NCBI GenBank assembly: GCA_012845835.1
Contig: JABAKD010000002.1
Location: 11,940,120-12,004,119, forward strand
From: Undaria pinnatifida
Taxonomy: Eukaryota; Sar; Phaeophyceae; Laminariales; Alariaceae
DNA: 64,000 nt
Reading direction: 5' to 3'
This document shows positions 60,300 through 64,000 of this stretch, one piece after another (the first letter of the stretch is position 1; each line of letters starts with the position of its first letter). Below the pieces are notes generated by a model. That model did not search any database, was not told the origin of the DNA, and saw nothing but the letters and a program-made list of their open reading frames with translations. Made by a program: the position numbers and the translations under genes.

Positions 60300-63200
60300 G
60301 GCACTGCCGCAGCCTTTGTGCGTCGTTGTGCAGCTTTGCGTCTCTCCGTTTCATGCCAATTCCGCATGAAGAACTCGGCTCCCTCCTCTACTCGCCGAAA
60401 CCATCTGCCGGCCTTCTGAGCAGCCTTTCGCCACCCTTCCTATTTCATTCCAAAGGCTGTGCAGCTTTGCGTCTCTTCGTCTCATGCGAATTCCGCATGA
60501 ACAACTCGGCTCCCTCCTCTACTCGTCGAAACCATCTGCCGGCCTTCTGAGCAGCCTTTCGCCACCCTTCGAATTTCATTCCAAAGACCGACATATCCTC
60601 CTTCAGATTAGCCTCCAGTCCTTCTCTTGCCCCCATGAGTAGCCCTTACCCCCAACAAGCTCCCCAAGCATCACCCTCTGTGACAGACGCTCTTCCCCCA
60701 TACGTGCTACGAATCCCGCAAACAATATCCTCCGTTTGCGCACTATCGCCTCTATGCTCTCGGAAGCAAGCGCGTCGGCGTACGATAGGGTGTGGTCGTC
60801 GCGCTTCCGTTTCCGCCATCCGAGGCATCGGAGGAGCATGGAGTGGTGAATCTGTCGTAGCCTGTCATAGTCAGGCTTCTTCGGGCTCCACGTCATGCAA
60901 CCGTAAAGTAGTGTCTCGACCACCTCGGTTTTCAGCAACTCCGCACCTTCAACCGTAAGCGCACACCCGGGCGATCATAGATTTCCATCTTGTACCGCTG
61001 GAAGCACGCCCAGGCCCTCCGAAGACGCCGCGTTATTTCAATGCTAAGGTATCTGTCTGCGGTGATAGCCCCGCCCAAGTACACAAACTCGATTGTTTGT
61101 TTGTATACCTGGCCGGCTGCAGTGATTGTGAAAGACACCTTCCCCCGCCTTTGGTTTGCAGGCACATTATCTCCGTTTTCGCCTCGGACACCGTAAGCCC
61201 GAACGACGAGCACGCAGTCACGATCACCGTCATCATCCTTTCCAGCCCTTCTGATGATCGCGATACGATGCCCGCATCGTCTGCGTACAGCATACCCCAT
61301 AATCTCTGCACCTCATCCCCCTCCTTCCCCCTCCGCCCGTCGACTTTGCCTGTGCGTGAAGTGCCCTTCTTCTCGCCTTTCTCATTTCGTTGGAGCTGCA
61401 CTATGTTGTCCGTGATGGCTGCATCAGCGAGGAAGCGTTTCTCGGCCACACGCAGTACCGCCGTGAAAAACATGTTGAACAGCAGTGGCGCGAGCACGCA
61501 TCCTTGCCTGAGACCTTGCCCCACGTCGAACTTATCCCAGCACTCTCCATCATCCAAGCGCACGCATGCTTGCATGCCGTCGTGGAATTGGCGGATGACG
61601 GCGAGCATTCTCGGTAGCACACCAAAACGAGCAAGGACATCCCACAGAGGGGTTCGGTCGACGGAGTCATATGCTTTGGTGAGGTCGATAAAGCACAAGT
61701 GCAAGGGAGTATCCTTCTTCCGCGCCAGTTTCTGCAGTCGTCGTACTACGAACATCATGTCAACCGTCGAGCGTTGGGGTCTGAACCCACACTGTTCCTC
61801 CGGCAGAATGTTCTCGCGTTCGCGATAGTCACTCAGGCGACCCGCGATGACTTTGAGGAGTACTTTGCCGGCGTGAGCCACGAGGGAGATGCCGCGATAA
61901 TTGCCACACACAATCCGATCTTTCTTCTTGTGAAGCACCTTAATCGTCGCATCTTTCCATTGTTGCAGCACGCCACCTCCCCTCTACACAGCGACGATGA
62001 TGTCGTGGAACTTTCCGAGAGTGTTCAATTCTCCTTCGTCGACCAAAACCTTTGAGAGCTCGGCCGGGAGACCATCGGGCTCTACCGTCTTTCGGTTCGC
62101 CAACTCACGGATCGCCGCCTCTACTTCGTAGCTAGACGGGACATCGCTCAGTGGTCTGCACAAGGGCCACTGCTTAAGCTCGTCCACAATGCTCGAGTAA
62201 AGGGTCGGCTTGGTGTTAAACAGTTTGTGAAACTACCTCACCCACCGCTCGCGGATGAGGGCATTATCCCGCAGCAATCGACCTTCCTCGTCCTTGATGT
62301 ACTGCGACTTAAGCGTCCTCCTCCCTTCCACATCCATCCCGTTGAGGTGTTTGTAGAAGCCAAATTGATCGCCTTCTCGGATACGCCCTCCGAGTTTGAC
62401 TAACGTAATCTTCGAATAGCCTCTGTACAGTTTCCGGCATTAGTACCGGGTATCGGGGAGGCAAGCTTGCCTGCTATCGCGTTTTGGAAATTCACTCGGA
62501 GATGCGGGTCCGTCATTAATCTTGGTAGATCAATAGCTCGCCGGCTTTTGATGACTTCCTTTGGACGATTTGGTGCGATGCGGCCCAACAGGCGAATATT
62601 TCCGATTACGAGTTTGTGGTCCGACTCAGCGTTCTCCCTGGGTGGGGTCCGCACAGTGACATTACGTACCAATCGTCTATCCACTTGCCGTGTGAGTATG
62701 TATTAATAGTCAAGCCTGTGCTGGGCCTTCCTCGGTTAGGACTCTGAAACGTGTATGATATACCACGAGCAGGTGTAGCATAGCACGTGTTGAGGAGGGC
62801 GAGCTTGTTGCCAGTTGCGTGAATTAATAGTCGCTTTCCATTGTCGTTCAGCTCGTCACGTCCGTATGCACCCAATACCTTGCTGTCGGTCCACCCGATC
62901 CCTCTCATGTCTGAACGGGCATTTGCGTCCATCAGGACAAGGAGGTGGTCCCTACTGGGTACCCCCTTGACCACCTCGTCAAGTGAACTCCAAAAGTAAT
63001 CATTTTCGCTGGTGCTCTTGTCGAGAGTGGGAGCATAGCCTACAATGAAAGACACACTGTTAAATTTCCCTTCGATTTGGATGCGAACCTTCATCAATCT
63101 AGCACTGATGCGCTCAACCGCGACTTCGCCCTTATCCATCTCTGTCACGATAGACTCTCTAACAGCTAAGCCTACCCCGTGGTTCCCCTTCTTTTCGTGC

Positions 63201-63650
63201 TTTCCTCCGTCCGCTCCAGAGCAAAACGCAACATACTCCGCCACCAAAAAAGCACTTTGTCCATTGCGCTTCATCTCCTGCAACCCTATGGTATCACAAC
63301 TTGCGTCCTCGCAAGTCTTCAGTATCACCTCGGCGTGGTCTATGCCGTTCGTGCCTTTAAAAACAAGTGTGCGAACGTTGTACGTACCCACGACGAGTTC
63401 CTCGTTTCTCGACCTAGCCCTTGCAGCTGTGCAAATTTTCTGAGCAGCCCTTCGAATCCTCCTGCGTCTCATCCTCTTCTTCCAAGCATCCGATTTCGTC
63501 CCTTCCACCCTCCGTTTTGCCCAGACAGAGTATTTCCCCCTCTCCGTCTCCCTTCGCCCAGCCCGGTTCTTGCCTAACAGCCAACGTGAAGGGGGCAGCA
63601 GTCCCGACACGCCACTTCCATCTCCTTTCCGACTTTGGTGCTTACTCACG
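60300..63650 (-). pseudogene. LINE: endonuclease and reverse transcriptase, decayed
   Basis: In gene order: an apurinic-type endonuclease (63500-62400) with GTYNVRTL, IGLQEM, MDANARSDMRG and SDHKLV; a linker with EVEAAIRELANRKTVEPDGLP; and a reverse transcriptase (61971-60930) with [40 protein letters not shown] and the catalytic YADDAG. YLGGAIT follows, and a C-terminal segment ([18 protein letters not shown]) ends near 60445. At least five frameshifts or stops break it (near 62690, 62390, 62000, 61290 and 60930). The last 115 bp of coding sequence are tandemly duplicated (60330-60442 and 60455-60570). It has all domains but cannot make a full protein. Confidence 0.92.
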
Positions 63651-64000
63651 TGGGTTCGATCCTCTCTTCTCTATTCGATACGAGACCCACGCTTTCCGCG
63701 GCGGCGATGCGACACTGCGTCCGCAGGCAAGGCTGCTGCGTTAAAAAGTTATGCGAGGAACTTTTTGCCTTATCGCTGGCTATCACCGCCGACCCGGCCA
63801 TACCCGAGCGCTAGTTCAGCGCACGAGTACGGTCGACGCCACACACCCCCTCAGGGGCTCTGGCACGTTTTGGGGAAGCCTCAGGCCCGAGCACCACCCC
63901 GGCCGGGAAGCAGCCGAAGGGAGGTGTCTTATAGTCTTCATCTGCTGTACCGCACGGTGGCGCGGAATGATGGCGGTATACCGCTTTCTGTCGTCTGCCC

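Larger units (their letters stand above)
57169..64000. mobile_element. TIR element copy 2, split by a 5.3-kb insertion
   Basis: The left end is GAGCAGACGCCAGAAAGCGG followed by TATACCGCC. The right end, at the last base of the window, is GGCGGTATACCGCTTTCTGT followed by CGTCTGCCC. The two arms are reverse complements for several hundred bases (57169-57560 against 58290-58670 plus 63943-64000). The right arm stops at 58671 after TATTCTGCTG and resumes at 63943 in CATCTGCTGTACCGC. Everything between, including the LINE, is therefore inserted, with TCTGCTG at both junctions. Confidence 0.7.

Noticed and set aside
59240-60550. Proline-rich 436-aa and glycine-rich 318-aa open frames on both strands
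   Set aside because: They are artefacts of the (CCCCCCT)n tract: all six frames are open and there is no splice signal or non-repetitive domain.

Overview
This window is nuclear DNA from an intron-rich eukaryote. Most of it is non-coding and full of transposon remnants, homopolymer runs and locally duplicated fragments. Three protein genes can be assembled from short exons whose splice phases all agree: a 797-residue PLP-dependent enzyme (+, 2029-21412, 15 exons), a 396-residue GNAT acetyltransferase (-, 29772-45160, 4 exons) and a Rab28-type small GTPase (-, 49846-54894, first exon not found). Kilobase-long GT-AG introns, many non-LTR elements, degenerate TTAGGG-like stretches and a Rab28 (a GTPase tied to flagella in several lineages) suit a flagellate-producing alga or protist. 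A brown alga or other stramenopile is my best guess, but the sequence does not prove it.

Layout. 1-2.0 kb: a hAT-like remnant framed by GGCGGTA-rich DNA. 2.0-21.4 kb: the PLP gene; its largest intron (5495-11845) holds a 1.27-kb inverted repeat, a LINE fragment and a terminal-inverted-repeat (TIR) element. 21.4-29.8 kb: intergenic, with simple repeats and a copia scrap. 29.8-45.2 kb: the GNAT gene, whose introns hold LINE and gypsy scraps, MITEs, tRNA-headed SINEs and an inverted satellite. 45.2-49.8 kb: a compact TRIM-like LTR element, a LINE tail and a 57-bp tandem array. 49.8-54.9 kb: Rab28. 55-64 kb: tandem duplications and a second copy of the TIR element, interrupted by a decayed LINE with an 880-bp (GGGGGGA)n tract in its 3' region.

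The three genes show no sign of working together; what they share is architecture. In all three, exon edges are echoed in the neighbouring introns by decayed, same-orientation partial copies that carry the exon-intron junction. I count at least 15 such copies for 11 exons. Intergenic DNA shows the same short-range duplication (23.4-23.9 kb), so the likely cause is a general process of local tandem duplication that also lengthens introns. This is the most striking signal in the window. Other distinctive items are a repeat family ending in poly(C), the TRIM-like element carrying a tRNA-like T-arm with A- and B-box sequences, and the extreme G-tract of the LINE.

All calls come from reading the sequence by eye. 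Repeat boundaries are good to about 10-20 bp; exon boundaries rest on GT/AG sites and phase agreement.
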